Assembly (NCBI GenBank): GCA_021083345.1
Contig: JAJGRE010000001.1
Location: 1,116,001 to 1,180,000, forward strand
Direction: 5' to 3'
DNA from: Calditrichales bacterium MX18-03
GTDB lineage: Bacteria > Bacillota > Clostridia > Lutisporales > Lutisporaceae
DNA: 64,000 nt
The position numbers and the translations under genes are program-made. The notes under the pieces were generated by a model. The model was not told the DNA's origin. It saw only the letters and a list, made by a program, of their open reading frames with translations, and ran no database searches. Below, in pieces: positions 29,663-37,807 of the stretch; the stretch's first letter is position 1, and every line of letters starts with the position of its first letter.

Positions 29663-32023
29663 CTACCTCATTGTCGTGATCTGCATCCTTTCTCCGTCCG
29701 TCACCACAGTCACCGCACCGTTTTCATCGGTCCGGCAAACCTTGCAGCCTGCTTGCCGCATGCGTTCCAATACCTTGGGCGACGGGTGACCGTAGTTGTT
29801 CCTGCCTACCGAGATGACACTCAGCTTCGGCGACACCCTTTCCAGAAAAGCTTCCGTTGTGGAATAGCCGCTGCCGTGATGCGCCGCTTTCAGTATATCG
29901 GCTTCCAGTCTGCTGCCTGCCAGATCTTCTTCCTTCCCGCCGTCAATATCTCCGGTGAACAAAGCTTCAAAATGCTTATAGGCAATACGGATAACCAGTG
30001 ACCGGTTGTTTTCGCTGCTGCTGACTGCGTCAGCCTCCGGAGACAAAACCGTCAGCACGACCTGCTCCCCATATCGGATTTCATCGCCCTTTTGCAGGAA
30101 AAGCACCTGAATGCCCCTTTCCCTGCAGCGGTTTAGCAGTTCTTCGTAGCTGCCTGAATAATCCACACCCGGTTTCCCCGCAGGGAAAACCATCCTGTCC
30201 GGCTTGTATACCGTCAGTACCTGCAGCAGCCCTTCGATGTGATCATCGTGGAGGTGGGATGCAATAACGGTGTCCAGATGCCAAACCCCTTGGCGCAGCA
30301 CAGCAGGCAAAGTCACCTTGCCTCCTACATCGTAATAGTAGTCGTTTCCTTTGGAACTGCCTCCGCCGTCAATAAGAACAGCCTTTCTGCCCGGTGTAAT
30401 GATGCAGGCGCTGTCACCCTGCCCCACGTCGAAATATACCAGTTTCATACTGCTTCCCGGCATGAGGTATATCAGCACGGCCAGAAGGCAGCCCAAGCCG
30501 GCCCAGGCCGCCGCCCTCTGCCTGTATACCCGCAAGAGGTTCAAGTTAAAGCAGTTCGTCAAAATGACTACCATCAGGAAGTACAGCATATGCACATATA
30601 TCGGCAAAGCGGGCAGATAAAAGCCTGCCAGGTTCAAGCCGGCGGACTTCTGCGTCAGCAGATTCAGAAGCCGGATCAGGTAATAGGCTGTGGAAAGCAC
30701 ATAAAGCGCTGCACCGGGAAGGACTGCCCCTAGGAGAGCCCTGATGAACCCCGCCAATGTAATGAGGAAAGCAATGGGTACTGCAAGCAGGTTGATGAAA
30801 ACGCTGATCAGGGATATATAATTGAAATAGACGGCCAATATCGGTGTAATTCCGATCCACACCGCCAGCGAGAGGGCAAAGGTATCCCGTATCAAAAAAG
30901 GCAGGCATTTCAAGCATTGATAAATGGGCTGCTGCAGCAGGGTAATGGCATACATGGTTCCAAAGGAAATAACAAAGCCGGGGTCATGCACGGCCATGGG
31001 CTTGAAAACGAGAACCGTGAGGGCTGCAAAGGATACCGAGAGAAGCAGGTCATACTGCCTGCCCGTCATTTTCCCTGCTAGCAGCACCAACAGCATGATA
31101 AAAGCCCTGACCGCCGGCAGCGGTGCTCCGATCATCAGAATATAGCATAGTATGACCAGAAGGATAACGCCGCCCTCCTGATGAATGCCCAGCTTCAAAG
31201 GATGAAGCAGGAAACGGATCAGCAGCATCAGGAATCCAATATGCAGCCCCGAAACAGACAGGATATGGGATAAGCCGGTCCGGGCGTATGCTTCCCGCAG
31301 ATCCTCTTCCAGCTCTCCCTTGTCCCCGGTCAGAATACCATACAGCACGGCTGCTTCCGTTTCCGGGAGTGCTTGAAAAATGATATGCTTTATTCTGGTC
31401 TTCACCCCATGCAGGAAGGCTGCCAAGGCATTTTGCCGGTTGTGCTCCAGCAGCGCTGCACCCTCAGCATTGACAATGCCATATATGTTCTTGCTCCAAT
31501 AATACCGTTGGAAGTCAAAATCTCCCGGATTCCTTTTACCATCTATGGCTTGTATGACCCCTTCCACTTGCAGCAGGTCGCCATACCGAAAACCAGCTTT
31601 TCCCCTAATTCGGAGAAAAAAATCAGCGCTCTTTCCATATTGTCTTCCTTCTGATGACAGCTTCCTGCAGAACACCACATACTGCGTATAGCGGTCCCGG
31701 TATACCGGATCTCCTACGACGATGCATTCTATCTCAGCACGGCTGCCCACACCGGCTGCCGTTATTCCGTTCCTATGTGCGGCAAAGCCGTAATCCAGCA
31801 GTCCTAAAAGGAATGCTGCTGCCAAACATCCATAAAGGAGCCGCCGCAGATGGCGTTGGTTCAAAAAAATAAAAAGTGCCGCTAAGCCCACCCCGCCTGA
31901 CGTTACCATCCAATAAGGGGTATAAATGCTTCCCAGCAGAATCCCGGACCCAAAGGCCGCCGTAATAAAAACCAGCCTGTATTTGTGCAGGCCGGTCGAT
32001 ATATCGATATTGAAGTCTTCCAT
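29663..32023 (-). CDS. comEC: ComEC/Rec2 family DNA uptake channel
   Basis: ComEC forms the inner-membrane channel for transforming DNA. The 786-residue protein has an N-terminal OB-like DUF4131 region with membrane helices, the polytopic Competence domain (about 210-500, with YGILTGDKGELEEDLREAY and the LSVSGLHIGFL signature) and a C-terminal metallo-beta-lactamase domain. The latter shows VGQGDSACIITPG and the metal motif HLHDDH. No comEA or comEB gene is nearby. Confidence 0.93.
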   Translation of the reverse strand: MEDFNIDISTGLHKYRLVFITAAFGSGILLGSIYTPYWMVTSGGVGLAALFIFLNQRHLRRLLYGCLAAAFLLGLLDYGFAAHRNGITAAGVGSRAEIECIVVGDPVYRDRYTQYVVFCRKLSSEGRQYGKSADFFLRIRGKAGFRYGDLLQVEGVIQAIDGKRNPGDFDFQRYYWSKNIYGIVNAEGAALLEHNRQNALAAFLHGVKTRIKHIIFQALPETEAAVLYGILTGDKGELEEDLREAYARTGLSHILSVSGLHIGFLMLLIRFLLHPLKLGIHQEGGVILLVILCYILMIGAPLPAVRAFIMLLVLLAGKMTGRQYDLLLSVSFAALTVLVFKPMAVHDPGFVISFGTMYAITLLQQPIYQCLKCLPFLIRDTFALSLAVWIGITPILAVYFNYISLISVFINLLAVPIAFLITLAGFIRALLGAVLPGAALYVLSTAYYLIRLLNLLTQKSAGLNLAGFYLPALPIYVHMLYFLMVVILTNCFNLNLLRVYRQRAAAWAGLGCLLAVLIYLMPGSSMKLVYFDVGQGDSACIITPGRKAVLIDGGGSSKGNDYYYDVGGKVTLPAVLRQGVWHLDTVIASHLHDDHIEGLLQVLTVYKPDRMVFPAGKPGVDYSGSYEELLNRCRERGIQVLFLQKGDEIRYGEQVVLTVLSPEADAVSSSENNRSLVIRIAYKHFEALFTGDIDGGKEEDLAGSRLEADILKAAHHGSGYSTTEAFLERVSPKLSVISVGRNNYGHPSPKVLERMRQAGCKVCRTDENGAVTVVTDGERMQITTMR

Positions 32024-32135
32024 TCCTATCACCCCATATATGCAAAACAATCCGTGCATATATTAGGTTCTCCATAAAAACCGGAAATCCTTCCATTATT
32101 TTACATTTTATTGTCCTATTTTCAGTCTTTACCCG

Positions 32136-32873
32136 CTAAATAAAATAGCTTCTGTTTTCTCCTGCAATTTCCATAATGCCGTTATAGACCTGTGCTACCT
32201 CGTTCATGTAATACTCCAGCTTGACCTCCGGCAGAAAATGTGTCAGCAGCAGCCGCTTTGCACCTGCCCGGGCTGCAATGTCTCCTGCTTCCTTTGCTGT
32301 CAGGTGCATGGCCCGGATTTCCTTCTCGTCCCTTTCCAGCAAGCCCGCTTCACAGACAAACAAGTCGGCATTTTTTGCAAAAGCCACCAACGCGTCGTTG
32401 GGGCTGGTATCCCCTGAATAGACCAGACGCTTGCCACCTTTAGCAATGGATATGGCAAAGTTCTGATAGCCGTGCACCATTTCCTGAAAGCTGACTTTCA
32501 AATCACCCAATTCCAAAGTGGAATCCGGTGTGATGGGAATAACGTCCAAGGCGTTTTTGTAATGCAAACGCTCAAACTCTGACTTGGGTTCTGCCGGTGC
32601 GTAGACCTTGACAGCTTGCTTCAGCGCTCCCTTCATCATCTTGATATCTGCCGCATACCTGAGGATCATGATATCGCTCATGTGGTCTGCGTGGAGATGG
32701 GACAGTATGACAGCTGAAATATCCTCAACATCGGCATGTTGCTGTAGCCTGCTTAATACCCCGTTTCCAAAATCCAATACGACTTTAGCCTTGCCGCTGT
32801 CTATCAAAAAACCGGAGCATGCGCCTCCCGGCTTCGGATACGGTCCATAATTGCCCAGTACTGTTAATTTCAT
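32136..32873 (-). CDS. MBL-fold metal-dependent hydrolase, RNase Z-like
   Basis: A 245-residue cytoplasmic metallo-beta-lactamase fold protein. It starts MKLTVLGNYGPYPKPGGACSG and has the metal motif HLHADH near residue 66, then SGDTSPN and a C-terminal LLTHFLPEV. This is the pattern of small RNase Z/YhfI-like hydrolases, but the substrate cannot be told. Start chosen at the ATG with the family-like MKLTVLG sequence. Confidence 0.87.
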   Translation of the reverse strand: MKLTVLGNYGPYPKPGGACSGFLIDSGKAKVVLDFGNGVLSRLQQHADVEDISAVILSHLHADHMSDIMILRYAADIKMMKGALKQAVKVYAPAEPKSEFERLHYKNALDVIPITPDSTLELGDLKVSFQEMVHGYQNFAISIAKGGKRLVYSGDTSPNDALVAFAKNADLFVCEAGLLERDEKEIRAMHLTAKEAGDIAARAGAKRLLLTHFLPEVKLEYYMNEVAQVYNGIMEIAGENRSYFI

Positions 32874-32998
32874 CGTACACCCCTCCGGCAAGCTATATCT
32901 TGCATATGCTGCATCTTACTGTAAATTATCATCCAAACCCCTGAGAAAGTCAATCCAATTTATACCTGAAATGTAGAATAGCTGCACAAGCAGCTATT

Positions 32999-33388
32999 CT
33001 ACATGACCCGAGTAGGTAAAATGGCATCTATCATTCCGATGACCAGCGCACCAATCACTGCACCCAGTATTGTAACCTCCATACCTGGCACAAAGTACTG
33101 TGCGAGATAAATAATGATTGCAGATACCACAAAACCCTTGATACCCCGCCCGAAAGGCGCGGCGTCCATTTTAAAAAGCTTTTCAACCAGGTAATCGGCA
33201 GCAGAAATGACCAATGCTGCAACAAGCGCCGACATGAATCCTCTCAGCTTGAACGCCGGTACAAAAACAGCCGTCACCATGAGGACCACTGTGGCTACGC
33301 CAAAACGGATGACAAAGCCGATCAAACCTGTTCCCGTCGATCGTTTCGGCTGGTCATGCTTCATCGTTGTATTACCCAAGGATTCCAC
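32999..33388 (-). CDS. Phage-holin-family (YvlD-like) membrane protein
   Basis: A 129-residue protein with a basic N-terminal tail (1-20) and about four membrane helices (GLIGFVIRFGVATVVLMVTA, FMSALVAALVISAADYL, FVVSAIIIYLAQYF, TILGAVIGALVIGMIDAI, each about 18-20 residues). Clostridial proteins of this type are annotated as phage holin family 4 TM (PF04020-like), but most are ordinary chromosomal membrane proteins. There is no endolysin nearby, so it is not part of a lysis cassette. Confidence 0.8.
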   Translation of the reverse strand: MESLGNTTMKHDQPKRSTGTGLIGFVIRFGVATVVLMVTAVFVPAFKLRGFMSALVAALVISAADYLVEKLFKMDAAPFGRGIKGFVVSAIIIYLAQYFVPGMEVTILGAVIGALVIGMIDAILPTRVM

Positions 33389-33430
33389 CTCCTGGGACTA
33401 ATTTTCCCTCATACAGGTATAATATTCAGG

Positions 33431-34030
33431 TTAATCCGGATATTTGCTGCCGGCAGGCTTGCGCTTCAATTTCACAATCAGCCTCCTCCCGGCTTTGTAT
33501 AGAAGCGGAGCTGCTGCAAAAACACCTACAATGGCTGCGGACAGGATAATTTTTCTATATGAAGCGGCATATAAGGAATTACCGAAATAGTTGTAAACAA
33601 ATACGCCAGGAATGGAGCCTAATAAGGTTGCAGCCAGAAAATCCGCCGGTTTGACACGGACAAGGCCTCCGATGCAGGACACGGCATCAAAAGGCAGGAT
33701 CGGGACGGCCCGCATCATGAAAACGCTGTAAAAGCCGTTTTTCATTATAAATCCCTGGGCCCTCTGCAGCTGCTTGGCAAAATGCCTTTCTGCCCAGGCC
33801 CTGCCCATGGTCCTGGACATATAATAAGGAAAAGCCGATGAGGCCGTAAAACCGGCCACCGTGACAGCCGTTCCAACAGCCGGCCCAAAAAGCATCCCGC
33901 CCAGCACCGAAAAAATGCCGCATGGCAAAAACACCAGGCTTCTTAAGGCGCAGACGGCAAAAAAAACAAGGCAGGAAAACTCTCCCCAGCCTGAAACGAA
34001 AGCCCTCACTGCCTCTAAACCACCGTTCAT
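33431..34030 (-). CDS. TVP38/TMEM64 (VTT domain) membrane protein
   Basis: A 199-residue member of the DedA/VTT superfamily, possibly involved in lipid scrambling or membrane homeostasis. Visible features are the re-entrant GGMLFGPAVGTAVTVAGFT segment, MRAVPILPFDAVSCIGGLV, and several membrane helices with a basic C-terminus. The ATG at 34030 (MNGGLEAV) was preferred as start over one five codons upstream. It is not obviously linked to its neighbours. Confidence 0.88.
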   Translation of the reverse strand: MNGGLEAVRAFVSGWGEFSCLVFFAVCALRSLVFLPCGIFSVLGGMLFGPAVGTAVTVAGFTASSAFPYYMSRTMGRAWAERHFAKQLQRAQGFIMKNGFYSVFMMRAVPILPFDAVSCIGGLVRVKPADFLAATLLGSIPGVFVYNYFGNSLYAASYRKIILSAAIVGVFAAAPLLYKAGRRLIVKLKRKPAGSKYPD

Positions 34031-34070
34031 GTTACACTCCTTCATACGTTAGCTTCCATGAATTCCATCC

Positions 34071-34235
34071 CTAGTACACTGTCAACTCTAAACTTCGTGT
34101 TACTCGACGAGGAAAATTTTCGTAGGACAAGGCGGAGGAGTGAGTAATACTGCATGTATTGCGAGGGACGACAACGCAGTACTACGGAAATTTACCCGGT
34201 GATAACATGAAGAATTTGGGTTGACAGTGTACTAG
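34071..34235. repeat. MITE-like intergenic repeat, copy 2
   Basis: A 165-bp noncoding segment with perfect 16-bp inverted ends (CTAGTACACTGTCAAC at 34071-34086 and its complement at 34220-34235). The complementarity continues inward with interruptions. Its internal core, read on the minus strand, matches the core of the 26703-26883 repeat, although the termini differ. Confidence 0.75.
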
Positions 34236-34250
34236 CATTATTCCCCTGCT

Positions 34251-34544
34251 TTAGGTCCGTTTATGCATGGAACCACGCTTAACCTCAGCCGCTCTTTTGT
34301 GCTGAAGCTTGATCTCTTCCACCGTATTTTTCGTTCCTGAGTAAAGTCCCGCTGCCATCAAGCCATAGACGGCTCCCTTGAACAGACCTTGCTTCAGATC
34401 TCCCGGCGCTACATAAAACACTCCGATGAGAATTCCGGTCACAACGCCAAAAAGTGCGGAGAATTTCTTGGGAAGCCCAATGCCCTTAACCAGCTCGACG
34501 ATGGAGATGATAATCGGAACGATGATGGTCTCGTTGAACTCCAT
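34251..34544 (-). CDS. Small holin-like membrane protein
   Basis: A 97-residue protein starting MEFNETIIVPIIISIVEL. It has two or three membrane helices (about 5-25, 30-47, 58-75) and a strongly basic tail (HKRAAEVKRGSMHKR). The layout of a first helix, a GLPKKFSALFGVVTGI segment and a charged end resembles small clostridial holins, but there is no phage context. Function unknown. Confidence 0.65.
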   Translation of the reverse strand: MEFNETIIVPIIISIVELVKGIGLPKKFSALFGVVTGILIGVFYVAPGDLKQGLFKGAVYGLMAAGLYSGTKNTVEEIKLQHKRAAEVKRGSMHKRT

Positions 34545-34748
34545 AACATCCACTCCCTTCAATCATTTCACCTGCCGTCAGCAGGCTTCTTCCGCATCAA
34601 AATGCCGGATTTATTACATCATATGTTTCAGCACAAGAGAGTTCATCCATTGTGAAAAAGTATTCAAGGAACCAGGGGTTTCAATTGAACTGCGCCATAA
34701 GGCGTGGTAAACTATCAGTAAAAAAGAGCGAAAGTGGGAGAACGGCAC

Positions 34749-35945
34749 ATGCAAACAGCGCGTTTATATTATGATGACCCGTATCTGATAAACTTTACGG
34801 CCCGCATCATCCAGACCCTGCCCATCGGTGAAAAATACGGCCTTGTACTTGATCGGACTGCCTTTTACCCGGAGAGCGGTGGACAGCCCTCAGATACCGG
34901 GCATATCGGCGGCATTCCTGTTCTTCATGTCACGGAGGAGAACGGGCAGATCCGGCATATGGTGGAAAGGCTTCCTTGCGGTACGGCCGTAGAGTGCAGC
35001 ATCGACTGGCAGCGCCGGTTGGACCATATGCAGCAGCACACGGGACAGCATATCGTTTCTGCCTGCTTTGCCTCGCTGTACAACGGCGACACCGACAGCT
35101 TCCACCTTGGGAGGGACAGCGTCAGCATCGAAATTAACCTGGACCGGTTTGATGTAGATATGGCTGTGCGTGTGGAGACCATGGCAAATGAAATAGCTGT
35201 AAAAAACCTTCCGGTTACTGCGGAGATTGTAGATGATATGCGGCTTCAAATCATGCCGCTCCGCAAGCGCCCTTCGGTTGCGGATAACATCCGCGTGGTT
35301 CAGATCCAGGGCTTTGACTATTCCCCCTGCGGCGGCACCCACGTAGGCCATACCGGCGAGGTGGGCCTGATCCGCTTGAAAAAATGGGAGAAATGCAAAG
35401 GGGGCTACCGCTTCCAATTTGTCTGCGGCAGCCGGGCTCTGGCGGATTACCGGCTGCAGGATTCCATCACCAGGCTATTGTGCGATCAGCTGTCCGTGCG
35501 GGATTTTGAAATCAAAGCAGCCATGGAAAAGCTGATGACGGATTATAAAGCGGCACAAAAGGAGCTTGCTGCCGTCAAGCAGGAGCTGCTGGCCTATGAG
35601 GCAGACCGGCTGCTGAAGGAAAGCCGCACGGTCAACGGCATCCGTGTGGTCAGCAAAGCCTTCGACGGTCGGAATATCAACGATCTCAAGCTGCTGGCAC
35701 AGAGCATTATCCAGCAGCCAGGCCATGCCGCATTGCTGGTCTGCCGGAATGACGCTGTGCAGGTCATTTTCTCGCGGTCGGAGGATGTGGACCTGGATAT
35801 GAGCAGGCTGATCAAGGCTGTCTTTCCCATCATCAACGGCAAAGGCGGCGGAAGTCCCAAAGCAGCACAGGGCGGCGGCAGCAACACGGCTGCCGTAGAA
35901 GACTTCCTGTCAGCAGCCCTTCTGGAAATCGAAAAAGGCTTGTAA
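34749..35945 (+). CDS. AlaX-type alanyl-tRNA editing protein with DHHA1 domain
   Basis: AlaX proteins hydrolyse Ser- or Gly-tRNA(Ala) made in error by AlaRS. The 398-residue protein has the AlaRS second-domain fold with zinc ligands H-x3-H in QQHTGQHIVSACF and C-x3-H in CGGTHVGH. A coiled coil (about 255-285) and a DHHA1-like C-terminus containing a GKGGGSPKAAQGGG glycine motif follow, so it is the long AlaX-L class. The ATG at 34749 was chosen because GGAG lies 8 nt upstream. It is a single-gene unit. Confidence 0.9.
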   Translation: MQTARLYYDDPYLINFTARIIQTLPIGEKYGLVLDRTAFYPESGGQPSDTGHIGGIPVLHVTEENGQIRHMVERLPCGTAVECSIDWQRRLDHMQQHTGQHIVSACFASLYNGDTDSFHLGRDSVSIEINLDRFDVDMAVRVETMANEIAVKNLPVTAEIVDDMRLQIMPLRKRPSVADNIRVVQIQGFDYSPCGGTHVGHTGEVGLIRLKKWEKCKGGYRFQFVCGSRALADYRLQDSITRLLCDQLSVRDFEIKAAMEKLMTDYKAAQKELAAVKQELLAYEADRLLKESRTVNGIRVVSKAFDGRNINDLKLLAQSIIQQPGHAALLVCRNDAVQVIFSRSEDVDLDMSRLIKAVFPIINGKGGGSPKAAQGGGSNTAAVEDFLSAALLEIEKGL

Positions 35946-35950
35946 AGACG

Positions 35951-36013
35951 GTAAAAGAGGGACGGTTCTTGAATTGAATGCTCCATTCAATTCAAGAACC
36001 GTCCCTCTTTTAC
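35951..36013. terminator. Long perfect hairpin between alaX and VOC gene, copy 2
   Basis: Two 30-bp arms (35951-35980 and 35984-36013) are exactly complementary with a 3-nt loop. The inner 22 bases of each arm are identical to the 28,482 hairpin; only the outer flanks and one loop base differ. Here too it lies between convergent genes, immediately after one stop codon and before the other. Confidence 0.9.
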
Positions 36014-36014
36014 T

Positions 36015-36464
36015 CTATGAAGCCAGGTTTTCCAGCTTCCTTTTGATCATATTTCTGACTGCCTTTATCCTGTCCCTTTCAACCAGCCGGATACGGATAT
36101 TCTCCGGTCCGCCTACTACCGCCTTACGGATACCGTCCAGCGGCTCATAGCTGTCCTCCAGCACTTCATAACCCAGATCCTGCGCCTTCTTAAGCACCTC
36201 TCGCAAGCGCCTCACCGGCACTTCGATCCCTATTCCGGATTCATCGGCTGCTTCCTGGGGCCAGGACTTGATCCCTGCCCGTTCCCCATTTTCCCACACT
36301 TCGATCCGCGCCTTTCCGGCCTCCAATATGATAACCCGCAAATCATCATACTGAAATCTGAAATTGATCTTGAACCCTAAAGCCTGGTTGAAAAAGCGGA
36401 GCCCTTCATCCAAGTCCTTCATCTGCAAGGAAATCGGGCTCATTATGACGGCTTCCTTCTGCAT
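36015..36464 (-). CDS. VOC-fold (glyoxalase/bleomycin-resistance type) protein
   Basis: A 149-residue vicinal-oxygen-chelate fold protein: LQMKDLDEGLRFFNQALGF is the typical first beta-alpha unit and a repeat of it follows (IEVPVRRLREVLKKAQDLGY). A basic helix ends the protein. Substrate unknown. AAGGAGGG precedes the start by 8 nt. It is 18 bp downstream of the padR gene in the same direction, so it is a likely target of that regulator. Confidence 0.85.
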   Translation of the reverse strand: MQKEAVIMSPISLQMKDLDEGLRFFNQALGFKINFRFQYDDLRVIILEAGKARIEVWENGERAGIKSWPQEAADESGIGIEVPVRRLREVLKKAQDLGYEVLEDSYEPLDGIRKAVVGGPENIRIRLVERDRIKAVRNMIKRKLENLAS

Positions 36465-36482
36465 CTGCGGTACCCTCCTTCG

Positions 36483-37037
36483 TTATGATGGTATTCGTGA
36501 ACCCTTTGCCACCAGCCGGTCAATGGTATCCGACAGCCAACTGACCTCAGCCAGATAATGGTGGCGGTAGTGAGAAAAAACAACCTCCGTCATTTCACGG
36601 GACTGCATATCCGGCACAGCAGCGCCTTCCTCCCTGTCGTCATCCAGTTGGGCCAATACAGCTTCCAGCCGCTCCCGGTACCGGTTCAGCGTTGTCACCA
36701 GTACGTCCTTGCTGATGGAGTCAATAAAGAAAAATACAGCATCCGCTTCAAACTTCGGCCTGTAATCAAACTGCAGTGCCTCTGCCAGCATATCTTGAAG
36801 CGCTTTTCTTCCTGTCTCAGTAATGCTGTAAACCGAACGTTCAGGCCGTTTCCCTTCCTGACTCTTGCTGCCCGTGACATGTCCTTGCAGCTGAAGCTTA
36901 TCCAGGTGGTAATATACTGTCGGCAGCTTTATGTCAGCTGCATCGGCAGTCATTTCCGCAATCAAGCGTTTTAGACGGTAACCGTGCTGGGGTCCGCAGC
37001 GGGATAAAAAACCTAAAAGGTACAATGGTATGTTCAC
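36483..37037 (-). CDS. PadR family transcriptional regulator
   Basis: A 184-residue PadR-type repressor. The N-terminal winged helix (LYLLGFLSRCGPQHGYRLKR, then PTVYYHLDKLQLQGHV) matches PadR, and a long C-terminal helical dimer domain (about 90-184) of the Vir_act_alpha_C type follows. The start is a GTG at 37037 behind an AAGGGGGA ribosome site. A long palindrome covers its promoter, so it is probably autoregulated. Confidence 0.9.
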   Translation of the reverse strand: MNIPLYLLGFLSRCGPQHGYRLKRLIAEMTADAADIKLPTVYYHLDKLQLQGHVTGSKSQEGKRPERSVYSITETGRKALQDMLAEALQFDYRPKFEADAVFFFIDSISKDVLVTTLNRYRERLEAVLAQLDDDREEGAAVPDMQSREMTEVVFSHYRHHYLAEVSWLSDTIDRLVAKGSRIPS

Positions 37038-37056
37038 AGCTTCCCCCTTCTATTCC

Positions 37057-37120
37057 AATATAGTCAGTACTGATTAATCAGCACTGACTATATTATACGA
37101 TTTCATTTCTGGGAATTCAA
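37057..37120 (-). promoter_or_regulatory. padR promoter with overlapping palindromic operator
   Basis: On the minus strand TTGAAT (plus 37115-37120) and TATAAT (plus 37092-37097) are 17 bp apart. A 38-bp palindrome with one mismatch pair (37057-37094; half-site TATAGTCAGT) begins at the -10 and runs over the start point, ending 19 bp before the padR start codon. This is the expected place for an autorepressor site. Confidence 0.8.
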
Positions 37121-37310
37121 GAAAAAATATCTTTTTTTGCTGATTTTCGCCTTTTTTATTTCAAATCAAGCAAAAAACGACGACGGCATCCGCATATTTA
37201 TCATAAGATCCTTTCCATGATGGAAGGATATTGGTAAACTGTGTCGTAATAATAATATACGGCATGCAGCAGAAATGGGCTGCCATAATTACAATGGAGG
37301 TGTTTCGAGA

Positions 37311-37793
37311 ATGAGTAACCGCTATAATGTTGCAGAAATCACGCAAATGGCAATAAACATGGAAGAAAAGGGGCTGGCATATTACCGGCGTGCAGCTGAA
37401 TCAGCTGCCAGCGATAAAACCAAGGGGATCTTTTTGATATTGGCGGAGCAGGAGCAGAAGCATATAGAGCTGTTCACCGGTTTGCACCATATGATGTCGG
37501 AAATACAGCAGTCAGACACCAACTATCTACTGGACGAACAGGTATCTGCGTATCTGAAATCAATTACAGATGCTGCGGTCTTTACGGATGCTGCATTGAA
37601 TGACTTGAAGCATGTCGTATCCGTCAAGGCGGCCATTCTGGAAGGCATTCAGGCTGAAAAAAACGCCGTACTGTTTTACACCGAGCTATTGAAACATGCA
37701 GGCAGCGGATCTGCTGCCAATACCCTTCGGCTGATTATTGAAGAGGAAAAGATGCATCTGGCTGACTTGAATCAGCTATTGAGCAGCCTATAG
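37311..37793 (+). CDS. Ferritin-like diiron protein (rubrerythrin-type domain)
   Basis: A 160-residue four-helix-bundle protein with diiron ligands: E in MEEKGLAYYRRA, E-x2-H in EQEQKHIEL, E in IQAEKNAVLFY and E-x2-H in EEEKMHL. It lacks the C-terminal rubredoxin domain of classical rubrerythrins. A peroxide-scavenging role with reducing power from the next gene is the likely function. The ATG at 37311 has GGAGGTG 9 nt upstream. The flavoprotein gene starts 14 bp downstream. Confidence 0.88.
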   Translation: MSNRYNVAEITQMAINMEEKGLAYYRRAAESAASDKTKGIFLILAEQEQKHIELFTGLHHMMSEIQQSDTNYLLDEQVSAYLKSITDAAVFTDAALNDLKHVVSVKAAILEGIQAEKNAVLFYTELLKHAGSGSAANTLRLIIEEEKMHLADLNQLLSSL

Positions 37794-37807
37794 AACGGAG
37801 AGAACAG

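Noticed and set aside
32999-34544. Phage lysis cassette
   Set aside because: Two holin-like proteins are coded here, but there is no endolysin or other phage gene within several kb, so they are better read as ordinary membrane proteins.
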